From positions 1,302,001-1,366,000 of the forward strand of contig NZ_CP029463.1 in NCBI RefSeq assembly GCF_003148385.1: 64,000 nucleotides of DNA, read 5' to 3'. Numbering within the stretch: the first letter of the stretch is position 1; each line of letters begins with the position of its first letter. Made by a program: the position numbers and the translations under genes. Origin of the DNA: Flavobacterium sediminis (GTDB taxonomy: Bacteria > Bacteroidota > Bacteroidia > Flavobacteriales > Flavobacteriaceae). The notes beneath the pieces were generated by a model. It ran no database searches, was not told the origin of the DNA, and saw nothing but the letters and a program-made list of their open reading frames with translations. Positions 46,200 through 56,500 of this stretch are shown in pieces.

Positions 46200-47303
46200 T
46201 TAAATGGCTTCAAAAGATTTTCCGGGCAAAGGCTTTACGACTCCTTTCAATTCCATATTCAATAAGATTCCTGACAATTTAAAAACAGGTATGCCACATA
46301 TTTGAGAAAGACTATCCAAGTGCTCCCTCCCGTTACGAAACAAGAAATCATATACTTTTTGTTCCTCAGGCGTCAGAGAAACAAATAATTGTTTTTGAAC
46401 AGGTTTAGGTTCTTTCTTTTTAACTTCCCAATTAAGCATGTAGACCAAATCTGCTGCCGATGTTAACAATTGTGCTCTTTGTGTTTTAATAAGATGATTA
46501 CACCCTTGACTATACTTATCTCCCGCTCTTCCCGGAACAGCAAATACTTCTCTGTTATAATCATTGGCTATCTGAGCCGTAATGAGTGAACCTCCTTTTT
46601 CTGCGCTTTCAATTACAATAATGGCCTCGCTTATTCCGGCTACAATACGATTTCTTTTAACAAAATTCTCTCTGTCCGGTTTTGTATGTGTCCAAAACTC
46701 CGTTAGAAAACCTCCTTTCTGTTCCATTTTTACCATATATCTTTTGTGATTTTTAGGATATATCTGATTTAAACCGTGTGCCAGAACACCTATAGTTTGT
46801 AAACCATGATCCATCGCCATCTGATGTGAAAGGATGTCTACTCCATAGGCAAATCCACTAATGATTGTGGGATTTAACGGTGCTAAATCTTCAATAAATC
46901 TTCTGGTAAAATCAGAACCATAAGTTGTCATTTTTCGCGTACCGACAATACTTATCAGTTTTTGCTGTTTCATTTCTACATTTCCGGATTGGAACAAGAT
47001 AACCGGAGCATCAAAGCAATGTTTCAATCGTTCCGGATAGATATCATCTTTGTAAAACAGAACTTTTATTTTTTCCTGCTCCAGAAAAAATAATTCCTTT
47101 TCTGCTTTTTGAAAAACTGAGGGGTTCTTTAAATTTTCGATAAGTAGTTTCCCTACCCCGTCTATTTTTGCCAATGTTGTCTTTTTGGCTTTAAAAACTT
47201 CTTCAGCAGTATCGAAGTTTTGTAATAATCTTTTTGAGATCACATCTCCTATTCCTTCCACTTGCAATAAAGCAAGTGTAAAGAACAAATCGTTCTGTTG
47301 CAT
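46200..47303 (-). CDS. dprA: DNA-processing protein DprA/Smf
   Basis: 367 residues. N-terminal helix-hairpin-helix-like region (about 1-70, VEGIGDVISKRLLQNF). The Rossmann-like DprA domain (about 85-290) has SIVGTRKMTTYG, SGFAYGVDILSHQMA and GVLAHGLNQIYPKNHK, then EKGGSLITAQIANDYNREVF. A C-terminal winged helix (about 305-365) is present. DprA loads RecA onto incoming single-stranded DNA during transformation. It is preceded on the minus strand by repeat copy B, whose terminator ends about 20 bases upstream of its promoter. Confidence 0.94.
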   Translation of the reverse strand: MQQNDLFFTLALLQVEGIGDVISKRLLQNFDTAEEVFKAKKTTLAKIDGVGKLLIENLKNPSVFQKAEKELFFLEQEKIKVLFYKDDIYPERLKHCFDAPVILFQSGNVEMKQQKLISIVGTRKMTTYGSDFTRRFIEDLAPLNPTIISGFAYGVDILSHQMAMDHGLQTIGVLAHGLNQIYPKNHKRYMVKMEQKGGFLTEFWTHTKPDRENFVKRNRIVAGISEAIIVIESAEKGGSLITAQIANDYNREVFAVPGRAGDKYSQGCNHLIKTQRAQLLTSAADLVYMLNWEVKKKEPKPVQKQLFVSLTPEEQKVYDFLFRNGREHLDSLSQICGIPVFKLSGILLNMELKGVVKPLPGKSFEAI

Positions 47304-47335
47304 GGCGTATATGAATTAATTGGCTTATAATGATA

Positions 47336-47343
47336 CAAATATA
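47336..47343 (-). promoter_or_regulatory. Promoter -7 box for dprA
   Basis: TATATTTG on the minus strand, 32 bases upstream of the dprA ATG. The only TTG near the -33 position is in the T-run of the repeat B terminator (spacer 22). Confidence 0.5.
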
Positions 47344-47354
47344 GAATTAAAATT

Positions 47355-47500
47355 CTATAAAAAAACAAAAAGTCCCGAAAGGATTTCGGGACTAGATGTT
47401 CTTGATAAGAAATAAAATTACTGCTATTAACCATCACAAATATACGACAGCCTGAACCTAACTCGGATACAGAAAAAATGTATATTTTGTTAAAGTTTTA
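47355..47500 (-). repeat. Repeat family 2, copy B: putative small RNA gene
   Basis: 146 bases, nearly identical to copy A at 25476-25619. On the minus strand it starts within the dinB stop codon, continues through CTGTATCCGAGTTAGGTTCA to TATATTTG (47444-47437). It ends with GTCCCGAAATCCTTTCGGGAC and a T run (47392-47364). It sits exactly between dinB and dprA, so it may also terminate dinB. Confidence 0.7.
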
Positions 47501-48610
47501 ATCCTTAAAATTAAACTGCAACTGAATAGAGATACTTTTTTGTTTAGGTTCAGTGTCTTTTGAAAACTGATTATTCAGATTGTGAAGAGAGATTCCCAGA
47601 AGCCGTACAGAATTTTTCAGTCGCTCCTGATACAATAGCTCTTTTGCCACATCAATGATTAAATTTTTATCAGATATAAAATAAGGTAATGTCTTACTTC
47701 TTGTTTGTAGTGAAAAATCAGAGTATTTCAATTTTAGCGTGATCGTTTTACCGGCTATTTTACTGCGTTGCAAACGTTTTTCCAATTCATCGGCGATGTT
47801 TATAATCTTATCTTCCAGGAAAATTTCAGATGAGAGATTCTCAAAGAATGTGCGCTCGGCTCCTACCGATTTAATCGTGCGATTCGGTTTTACGGCACTG
47901 TGGTGTATCCCTCTTGAGATCTGATAATAATAAGTTCCGCTGTTACTAAAGTGTTTTTCTAGAAACTCCCGGCTTTTTTGTTTTAGATCCAGTCCCGTAA
48001 ATATTCCTAACTGATACATTTTTTCTGCTGTAACTTTACCGATCCCATAGAACTTTTTAATATCTAATTGTTCCAGAAAGGCTTCTACTTCTTCAGGATT
48101 AACTGTTTTTTGTCCGTCTGGTTTATTGTAGTCGGAAGCCACTTTTGCGACAAATTTATTAATTGAAATCCCTGCCGAAGCGGTCAAACCTGTTTCTGTA
48201 AGGATTCTTTTTCTTATCTCCTGAGCAATTAATGTGGCACTGGGCATCCCTTTTTTATTAACTGTAACATCTAAATAAGCTTCATCTAGTGATAAGGGTT
48301 CTACCAGATCAGTATACTCCAGGAATATCTTCCGGATTTTTTTAGATATTTCTTTATAGCGGTCAAATCTGGGTCTTACAAAAATAAGTTCCGGACATAA
48401 TCTTTTGGCATGAATACTGCTCATTGCACTGCGCACACCGAATTTTCTTGCCTCATAACTAGCTGCACTTACTACTCCTCGCTGTTCGCTTCCTCCGACA
48501 GCGATCGGTAAGCCTTTTAATTCAGGATTATCCATTTGTTCTACAGAGGCATAAAAGGCATCCATATCAATGTGGATTATTTTTCGATTGGCAAACAAAT
48601 TGGAATCCAT
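47498..48610 (-). CDS. dinB: DNA polymerase IV (Y-family)
   Basis: 370 residues. Y-family palm and finger motifs: IIHIDMDAFYASVEQMDNPE at the N-terminus (catalytic Asp), and PLSLDEAYLDVTVNKKG with the second Asp-Glu pair. HhH region KKFYGIGKVTAEKMYQLGI at about 180-200. The little-finger domain fills the C-terminal third. It bypasses DNA lesions with low fidelity. The stop codon TAA forms the edge of repeat copy B. Confidence 0.95.
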   Translation of the reverse strand: MDSNLFANRKIIHIDMDAFYASVEQMDNPELKGLPIAVGGSEQRGVVSAASYEARKFGVRSAMSSIHAKRLCPELIFVRPRFDRYKEISKKIRKIFLEYTDLVEPLSLDEAYLDVTVNKKGMPSATLIAQEIRKRILTETGLTASAGISINKFVAKVASDYNKPDGQKTVNPEEVEAFLEQLDIKKFYGIGKVTAEKMYQLGIFTGLDLKQKSREFLEKHFSNSGTYYYQISRGIHHSAVKPNRTIKSVGAERTFFENLSSEIFLEDKIINIADELEKRLQRSKIAGKTITLKLKYSDFSLQTRSKTLPYFISDKNLIIDVAKELLYQERLKNSVRLLGISLHNLNNQFSKDTEPKQKSISIQLQFNFKD

Positions 48611-48624
48611 AACAAAAATGATTT

Positions 48625-50675
48625 CTATTTAGCTTCGGCATCATTTATCTTTGCCGGAAAGAAAAAACGCAATGGTTTTTTTCTGAAATATCTCCAAACT
48701 GCTCTGCTGATCGATCTCAATTCCTGAAACGGTATGTTTCTGGATTTAAAGGCCAATGCTAATGACAAACCGAAGCTCACTATAAAGTTAATAAATCCGA
48801 TCAGAACCAATCCTACGGATCCCATGCGATCTGTGAAATGGTCAATTGATACTGCGAACCATACATCGCTAATGCAAAATTCCCCGCGGAAAATGTAACG
48901 TGACGGATATCCAGATTAAGCCCTATAAAAGCACCTATAGAGGCTGTTGTTCCCATGAATACTCCAAACCAGAAATTAGATATTATTCCGGCCCATTTCC
49001 TTTCATACCATTCTGAAATTCTTTTCGCCATACCCTTTCCAAAGTTCCGTTTCAACCAAGGATGTTCCTGGATACGGTAATATACCTGAAAATGCTTATC
49101 TCTGTTTGATACACTTCCGGATATGATCCCGGAAAGAAAAAGAAATATCCCGGCAATAGCGGCATGTAAAACAGCTGGAGATTTCACCGGGCTTAAATGA
49201 TTTATGAGTCTTAGCCATTTTTGCTCTGCGATATTATAACTAAAAGCGGTATCTATCAGCCAAATCCCTAACCATGCAATTGGGAAGGCCATGATAATAT
49301 TGCCTAAAAAGGCAATAAATTGTGAGCGAAAGATATGCGAAAATAAAACTGCAAATTCATGATGTTTTTCTTCCGGAAGGGCTTTCTTTTTTTTCATGCC
49401 CTCCTGAATGGCTCTGACAAGTGCCGAAGCGGTCATTGCGGGTTGTTTTGTAGCCAATGTAAATCCCATTAAATAAATCGCTATAAATCCGAAAGCATAA
49501 TTCATACTATAGAGTACTGCATGACCGAAATCGCTCACCGGAAGTTTAGAGAACAATACTTTAATAATACAAAGTATTCCCACGATAAAACCTCCTCCTA
49601 AAGCCGCTTTAAACATTTTAAAATATTCTTTGCGGGTTTCTGTAATATATTTTTCTCCGGTTTTGGCCGTATGCTGTGTAATTTCATAGGAAAGCACCTG
49701 AACGCTATCGCTTACTAAAGTTTCAATATTATTTTTCTGGGAATTGTGTCTGATAAGCAGCAGAACTAATTGAATGGTCTTAGGTGTCTTGTCTTCTTCG
49801 TTATCAATGACCAGAAAAGGCATTAGCTCTCCCAAGCGTTTTAATTGCTGACGAATGCGCAGCAGGTTTTGGTTTACCCGTAAAGATATCCCGTATTTTG
49901 AGGCATTATGAAATGCTTTGTCTACAAAATCATTACACTGCCGGAACATAATGTTCAACTGCTTGTAAATAATATCTTCTGAGCTAACATAACAGGGTGT
50001 ATTCTCTTCTTTCAGAATATCTTCTAAAAGATATAGTTCTTTTTCAAAACCGGAAAAAGGACTTCTGTGTTCATGATATTCCGGAACCATTTGTACCACA
50101 TCTGTTTCTAGTGCTTTACCGCTGGAACGTTGCAATAACAGATTCATCGATTGTATTACTTCAGCCAAAAACAAATCCGGTTGATTCTCTTCGTAAATAT
50201 TGGTGAATTCTAACAGATAAAAAAGTTCCGTTAGCTGGATCATTGGAATTTTTTCCAGCCATTCCGGATCTGAAGCGTCATAAAATACCTGATTCAGAAC
50301 AAATTCTAAAGTATTCTTAGGAGCCTGATAAGGTATTATCTTAGCGAAAATGCGTTTTCTTACCTCATAGAAAAAATCGGTTTCCTGTAAAATTCCGGCA
50401 TCTGAAAAAATGGTATTAATTCGTTTATAAACTAATATTTCTTTTAAAAAAGCTATAAAATTTTGGCGTTCTACCTCATTCTCCTTAAAAAAATCAATTA
50501 TAGGATCGATATTGAAGAACTTCAGGTTTGTTGTTTTCTTAGGGCGAATGGTATCTATCAGGCCTGCTAAAATCTCTACTTTGTTCTCTGTATCTTTCCA
50601 GACGTGTAATTCATTAAAATAAGATTTCGTTAGGATTTCAAAGGTGTCGTTGGTATTTCTTCTAAAAATTTTCAT
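48625..50675 (-). pseudogene. 'Site-specific recombinase' (Gcr-family) membrane protein, frameshifted
   Basis: The reading frame from 50675 runs 620 residues to a stop at 48813. The lost end continues in another frame (48825-48625, starting MGSVGLVLIGFINFIVS). One extra G in the GGG at 48821-48823 would join them as AWGSVGLVLIGFINF and give about 685 residues. N-terminal half soluble and helical; C-terminal half has about six membrane segments (FGHAVLYSMNYAFGFIAIYL, TLSQ-type ends). Despite the family name there is no integrase catalytic motif; it is a membrane protein of unknown role. It could be real decay or a base-calling error. Reading frame otherwise intact. Confidence 0.8.
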
Positions 50676-50749
50676 AGGTAAAAATCTCCCGTAAATATAG
50701 CAAATACTGGTATTTTTTAATACTTTCGTGACATAAAAAAGAAGAAACT

Positions 50750-51217
50750 TTGAAAGAGATTGAACGTAAATTTTTGGTCAAATCAGACGATTTCGTCAAA
50801 GAAAGTACTTGTATAAACCGAATTGTTCAAGGGTACTTAAACTCAGCTCCCGAACGTACGGTTAGGGTTCGCATCAAATCGAACAAAGGGTACATTACGG
50901 TTAAGGGAAAAAGTAGTGCAAACGGAATCAGCCGGTTTGAATGGGAAAAGGAAATCGATGTTCATGAGGCTGACGCTTTATTAGTACTTTGTGAAGAAGG
51001 AATGATCGATAAAACCCGTTATGAGGTAATGGTCGGGATTCATGTTTTTGAAGTAGATGTTTTTGAAGGAGAAAACAAAGGCTTGGTTTTAGCTGAATTG
51101 GAATTAAAATCAGAAGACGAGGAGTTTGAAAAACCGGAATGGTTAGGTGAAGAAGTCACACAGGATCCTCGCTATTACAACTCTTATTTAAGCCAACATC
51201 CTTACGCCACTTGGTAA
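50750..51217 (+). CDS. CYTH-domain protein
   Basis: 155 residues starting from TTG at 50750 (LKEIERKFLVKSDD); no ATG lies upstream in frame. The ExExK signature EIERK opens the tunnel fold, and basic residues (RTVRVRIKSNKGYITVKGK, then ARYEV-type strands) line the phosphate pocket. CYTH proteins hydrolyse triphosphate-containing substrates such as inorganic triphosphate or thiamine triphosphate. Divergent from the frameshifted membrane protein gene and convergent with the TetR gene, 11 bases away. Confidence 0.9.
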   Translation: MKEIERKFLVKSDDFVKESTCINRIVQGYLNSAPERTVRVRIKSNKGYITVKGKSSANGISRFEWEKEIDVHEADALLVLCEEGMIDKTRYEVMVGIHVFEVDVFEGENKGLVLAELELKSEDEEFEKPEWLGEEVTQDPRYYNSYLSQHPYATW

Positions 51218-51227
51218 AAAATAAAAA

Positions 51228-51815
51228 TTAAGAGAATAAAAACAAATCCAGATAGTCTACTTTCACAATGCCTTTAAGTTTCTGGATCACAAAATATTCC
51301 AGTGCCATTTTATTGGAATATTCTTCAAAGAATTTTAATTGCCACAATCGCTCTCCGATATCATCAAAGTTTACTTGGTAAAACAGCTCCAGTAATACCT
51401 CAGTATCGATCTTACCTTCCTCCTGAGCTTGTTTAAGCAATGGTAATACAATGTGATCTCTGAAATATACTTTATAGAGATCGTAATCCTCAAATGACTC
51501 TTTGTGATACTTTTTTAAAGAGAAAACAAACACAGGTCTTATTGAACTAATATGCTCTATTACTTTTTGATAGATCAGAATAATTTTTCTGATCGGATCT
51601 TTCACTTCAATTTTATCTAACTCTTCAAGAAATCTTTCCCACAAAAATTGGGTACAGTCACGAACGAGTTCTTCCTTATTTTTAAAGCAGGAATAGATCG
51701 TCTTTTTGGAAACACCAAACTCAGAAGCGATATCATCCATAGTAACATTTTTACTTCCGTATTTCAGGAAATAATCCAATGTTCGCTGAATCAACTCGTG
51801 TTTCTTTGTTTCCAT
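51228..51815 (-). CDS. TetR-family transcriptional regulator
   Basis: 195 residues. N-terminal helix-turn-helix (about 8-55, NVTMDDIASEFGVSKKTIYSCF) and a helical ligand-binding C-terminal part. It lies downstream of tolC on the same strand, but a long terminator-like inverted repeat separates them. It may regulate the neighbouring efflux operon, although that operon already carries a GbsR/MarR-type regulator in front. Confidence 0.9.
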   Translation of the reverse strand: METKKHELIQRTLDYFLKYGSKNVTMDDIASEFGVSKKTIYSCFKNKEELVRDCTQFLWERFLEELDKIEVKDPIRKIILIYQKVIEHISSIRPVFVFSLKKYHKESFEDYDLYKVYFRDHIVLPLLKQAQEEGKIDTEVLLELFYQVNFDDIGERLWQLKFFEEYSNKMALEYFVIQKLKGIVKVDYLDLFLFS

Positions 51816-51828
51816 ATCTAATAAAAAA

Positions 51829-51916
51829 GCTGTCTGAAATCATTTTACCTCCTAAGAAATAATCAACCCTTTCTCTCAGAAAACCAAATATTCAGTAAAA
51901 TGGATTTTCAGACAGC
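51829..51916 (-). terminator. Long-stem terminator of the efflux operon
   Basis: Arms GCTGTCTGAAATCATTTTAC (51829-51848) and GTAAAATGGATTTTCAGACAGC-type sequence (51895-51916) form a 20-plus-base stem with a 46-base loop. On the minus strand it ends in TTTTTT. It is unusually long for a simple terminator. Confidence 0.65.
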
Positions 51917-51924
51917 ATTATTTT

Positions 51925-53304
51925 TTAATTTGCTCCGCCACCCAGTGCTTTGTATAAGCTGATCACAGCATTCAACTGTTGGTATTTATTATCAATATAA
52001 TTTATCTCAGTACTTAACGCATTATCTTTAGCCGTTAATACTTCTAAATAGTTTACCATACCATATTGAAGCAATTCATCTGAATAATTTGCTGCTGCTT
52101 TTAATGCATCTAATTGCTTTTTTCGAGACACCAGCTTATCTGTTTCATTTGTATAGCTTGCTAAAGCATCTGACACTTCTTTTCCGGCGGTTAAAAGCGA
52201 TTTTTCGAACTGTAAATAAGCTACTTGTTGATTTGCTTTAGCAACTTCATATTGTGTTCTTATTTTTCTTTGGTTGAAGATCGGTTGTGTTAAACCTGTT
52301 ACAATATTTGCAAATAATGATTTCGCACTAAACCATTCTTTCAACTCTAGACTTTGAAAACCTCCCGTAGCTGTTACTGTTAATGAAGGATAGAAATTAC
52401 TACGAGCCACATTGGTTTGTTCAAAAGTATTTCTGAAATTTAATTCGGCTGAAACCACATCAGGACGATTGCTCAACAACATTGCCGGCACTCCTGTTTT
52501 GATATCAACCGTTATATTCTGTTCATTAAAATTACCCTTTTCAACAGAACCCGGTTTTTTGTTTAACAACACATTAAATGAGTTTTCCAGTACTCTCAGA
52601 TTGTACTTTAAATCACTAAGCGTTACTTCGGTAGCATATTGTTGCGCTTCCGTTTGCTTAACTCCTACTTCATTAACATTTCCGGCATCTTTCAGAGCAT
52701 GGATGACTTCAACACTTTTTTTACGATTCTCTAACGTTTGTGTTACCACTTTGATTTGCTCTTCTGTTGCCAACATCTGGTAATATAAAGAGGCTATTTG
52801 GGCAACTAGTTCTGACTGAACTGTTCTTTTAGCAGCTTCTGTTTGAAGATAAGCCGCTAAAGCACCTCTCTTTGTACTTCTGATTTTACCCCAAATATCT
52901 GCTTCCCAACTTAACACGCCCGATAGTTCATACTGATCGATACTACTGAAAAGTCGCCCAAACTGACTATTTGAGGATGTTTCCTGATGTGTCCAAGTTG
53001 CATTACCAGTCAAAGAAGGTATGTAGCCTGCTTTTCCCTGCTTTAACACTGCTTCCGCTGAAGCCATGTTTTGCAAAGCAATCTGAAGATCTAAATTATT
53101 TTGGATCCCTTCGTTAATGTACTCTTGCAATTTAACATCCGTAAAAAGCTCTTTCCAAGATAAGGTTCCTATGGAAGTGCTGTCTAAGACTTCTTCTGTT
53201 CTATATAAATTAGTTGTATCTACTTCGGGTTTTTTATAATTTTTGGCAACAAAACACGATTGCATTGTCAACCCTACAACTATTAAAAGAATGATTTTTT
53301 TCAT
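51925..53304 (-). CDS. Outer membrane efflux protein (TolC/OprM family)
   Basis: 459 residues. The lipoprotein signal ends GLTMQSCFVAK, giving an N-terminal lipid anchor as in OprM/NodT. The two OEP repeats have long coiled helices typical of the periplasmic tunnel (VEVIHALKDAGNVNEVGVKQTEAQ and YSDELLQYGMVNYLEVLTAKD). It forms the outer-membrane duct of the RND pump. It is separated from the pump gene by 243 bases holding only a short open frame. Confidence 0.93.
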   Translation of the reverse strand: MKKIILLIVVGLTMQSCFVAKNYKKPEVDTTNLYRTEEVLDSTSIGTLSWKELFTDVKLQEYINEGIQNNLDLQIALQNMASAEAVLKQGKAGYIPSLTGNATWTHQETSSNSQFGRLFSSIDQYELSGVLSWEADIWGKIRSTKRGALAAYLQTEAAKRTVQSELVAQIASLYYQMLATEEQIKVVTQTLENRKKSVEVIHALKDAGNVNEVGVKQTEAQQYATEVTLSDLKYNLRVLENSFNVLLNKKPGSVEKGNFNEQNITVDIKTGVPAMLLSNRPDVVSAELNFRNTFEQTNVARSNFYPSLTVTATGGFQSLELKEWFSAKSLFANIVTGLTQPIFNQRKIRTQYEVAKANQQVAYLQFEKSLLTAGKEVSDALASYTNETDKLVSRKKQLDALKAAANYSDELLQYGMVNYLEVLTAKDNALSTEINYIDNKYQQLNAVISLYKALGGGAN

Positions 53305-53350
53305 TTTATGACTATTTTACCCGTTATGTGGTATCTTTTTCTCTTTACGG

Positions 53351-53473
53351 CTAATTTTTTCCTTTCAGTTTTCCCATAAATGCTCTGAAAGTCGGTGCAA
53401 ATTCTTCAAACCTGTCTGATTCTTTAGTTTGCTCTGTCAGGTTGAAAATATCATCGTGATTATCAAATTTCAA
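53351..53473 (-). CDS. Short open frame between pump and TolC genes, possibly a gene remnant
   Basis: 40 codons from a TTG (LKFDNHDDIFNLTEQTKES) to a stop, ending RAFMGKLKGKN. The composition looks protein-like and the frame stays open for several codons upstream before a stop, so it may be the tail of a lost gene or a real small protein. No homologue is recognised. The remaining 53474-53547 shows nothing. Confidence 0.3.
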   Translation of the reverse strand: MKFDNHDDIFNLTEQTKESDRFEEFAPTFRAFMGKLKGKN

Positions 53474-53547
53474 TGACTTTCCCCGTCTTTCAATTCTATT
53501 TCATATCACTGAATTTTATATTTATTACTCTTTTTGGCCGCCCTTAT

Positions 53548-56500
53548 TTATGCATTTTTTGAACTTACTTTTTCCTGTAAACTTTGGAATACAACAAACA
53601 GCACCGGAATAATCAAAACACCAAAAATAGTTCCTATCAACATCCCTCCGATTGCTCCTGTACCGATCGACTGGTTTCCGACGGCTCCGGCTCCTTGTGC
53701 CAACATCAACGGAACTAACCCCAGAATAAAAGCAAATGAGGTCATCAAAATCGGACGAAGACGAGCTACAGCACCCTGAACGGCTGCTTGGGAAATACTC
53801 ATTCCCTTTCTTCTCGCATCAGCAGCAAATTCTACAATCAAAATGGCGTTTTTCGCTAACAGACCGATCAGCATGATCAATGTAATTTGCAGGTAAATAT
53901 TATTGCTCACATTAAACAAATAAGCAAAGATAAAGGCTCCTGCCAAACCAACCGGCAAGGATAGCAATACTGCAAACGGCAACATATAACTTTCATACTG
54001 TGCAGATAACAAGAAATAAACAAAGATCAAACACAACAAGAAAATAAAGACTGTTTGACCACCGGCATTGATCTCTTCACGAGTCATCCCAGAATATTCA
54101 TAACCATATCCGATCGGTAAAGTTTGCTGAGCTACTTCTTCAATAGCGTTAATAGCATCTCCTGAACTGAATCCGTCAGCAGGCGCTCCATTAATATTTA
54201 CGGAAGTAAACAAGTTAAAACGATTGATTACCTGTGGTCCGAATACTTTTTTCAGATCTATAAACTGTGATATCGGTGCCATAACGCCACTAGCCGTACG
54301 AACCATTACTTTGTTCAACGATTCCGGATCACTTCTGTATTCCGGTTCAGCCTGATACATTACACGGTATTGTTTTCCAAACTTATTAAAATTAGAGGCA
54401 TAAACCCCACCGTAATATCCTTGCATAGTACCCAACACATCCGATACTGTTAAACCTGATTTCTTAATTGCCGGAACATTCAAATCAATTTGATATTGCG
54501 GATAGTTAGGTGAGAATGAAGTCGTTGCATACTTAATCTCAGGACGACTGTTCAATGCTCCCAAAAACTTATCTTTAATGGTATTCAGTTCCTGAATAGT
54601 TCCTCCTTTTTGATCCTGTAACTGAAATTCAAATCCACTACTGAAACCGAAACCGGTTAAAGTAGGGCGGGCAAAGAAAATTACTCTAGCATCTTTAATC
54701 GTAGCTGTTCTTTTAAACAATTCGCCCACAACTGCATTAATTTCCTGATTCACTTCTTTACGTTCAGCCCATGGCTTTAAGTTTACGATGATCATTCCGT
54801 AATTACTTCCTGTACCACTGATCAAACTTCGCCCTGAAATACGCAAAACTCTTTCAATTTCAGGGATGTCTTTTACGGCATTTTCAATTTGTAACAGTAC
54901 AGCTTCCGTACGCTCTAAAGAAGTACTCGGCGGCAATGACACGTCAGACATAATTGTTCCGGTATCTTCATTCGGCACGAAAGACTTTGGTGTAATATTC
55001 ATTAAGAAAACGAAGATTCCTGCAAAAACAATGATGCCGAAGAATGCTAACCATTTACGATTCAAGAAAAACTCAACTGATCTTTTGTATTTACTGGTTG
55101 TAGAATCAAAAGCAACATTAAATGCTGTGTAAAAACGTTTTAAAAGTCCTTTCTTACTGTTTTCATGTTCATCATGCGGTTTTAAGAAAATAGCACACAA
55201 TGCAGGTGATAAAGTAAGTGCATTAATCGCTGATAAAACAATCGAAACGGCTAATGTTAAACCAAACTGCTTATAAAATACTCCGGCTGATCCACTAATA
55301 AACGAAACAGGGATAAATACGGCCGACATTACTAAGGTAATGGAAATAATAGCCCCACTGATCTCATCCATTGCACTGTGAGCTGCCTTTTTAGGATTGT
55401 GCTCGCCGGCTTCCATTTTAGCATGGACCGCTTCTACTACCACAATAGCATCATCCACAACAATACCTACTGCCAACACTAACGCAAACAAGGTTAACAT
55501 GTTTATCGTAAATCCGAATAAGTTCAGGAAAAAAAATGTACCTACAATAGCTACCGGTACTGAAATTGCCGGAATCAATGTAGATCTCCAGTCCTGTAAG
55601 AATACAAATACCACGATAAACACTAATATAAAGGCTTCAATTAAGGTATGAAGTACTTTTGAAATGGATTCTTCCAGGAAATCATTTGCGTTAACCAAAG
55701 ATGCGTATTCAACTCCTTTAGGGAAACTTACTTCTGATTGTTCTAAAACTTTCAAACAACCTTCAATAACTTCCTGTGCATTTGAACCGGCAGTCTGTGC
55801 AATGGCTACTGCCACTGCCTGATGTCCGTTGATCAAAGTATTACTTGCATAATTTTGAGCCCCTAGTTCCACACGGGCAATATCTCCTAAACGTAAAACT
55901 TCTCCATTCTCTGTTGACTTCACTACTATTTGCTCAAACTCTTTGATACTTTGTAAACGTCCTTTATATTTTAGAGTATATTGAAAAGATTGGTCACTAT
56001 CCTCACCGAATTGTCCTGGAGCCGCTTCAATATTCTGTTCCGACAATAAATTCATTACATCAGCCGGAACCAAACTATGTGAAGCCATTACATCCGGTTT
56101 TAACCAAATACGCATCGAATAATCTTTCTGTCCGAAAACCATAGCCTCACCAACACCTGTTACCCTTTTTAATTTAGGGATAATATTGATATTAGCATAG
56201 TTTTGGAGAAATGTCATATCATAGGTTTCATTGGCACTATACAAACCAAAGATCAAAATGTTATCACTTTGACGCTTAGCTGTTGTAACACCTGCCCGGG
56301 TAACTTCCTGTGGTAATAACGGAGTGGCTCTTGACACTCGATTCTGAACGTTTACCGCAGCCATATCCGGATTTGTACCCAGCTTAAAATAAATATTAAT
56401 CGTTGCCGAACCGTCATTACTTGAAGTAGAAGTCATATAGGTCATATCTTCTACCCCGTTGATTTGCTCTTCTAACGGAATAACTACCGAGTTCATCACT

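Noticed and set aside
48625..48825. 66-residue frame as an independent gene
   Set aside because: Its sequence is the expected end of the upstream membrane protein family after a one-base loss.
48813..48830. Programmed ribosomal frameshift in the membrane protein gene
   Set aside because: No slippery heptamer with downstream structure, and similar one-base losses in nearby genes make error or decay more likely.
48813..50675. 'Site-specific recombinase' as evidence of a mobile element
   Set aside because: No integrase or resolvase motif, no attachment sites or inverted ends; the family name is misleading and the protein is a membrane protein.
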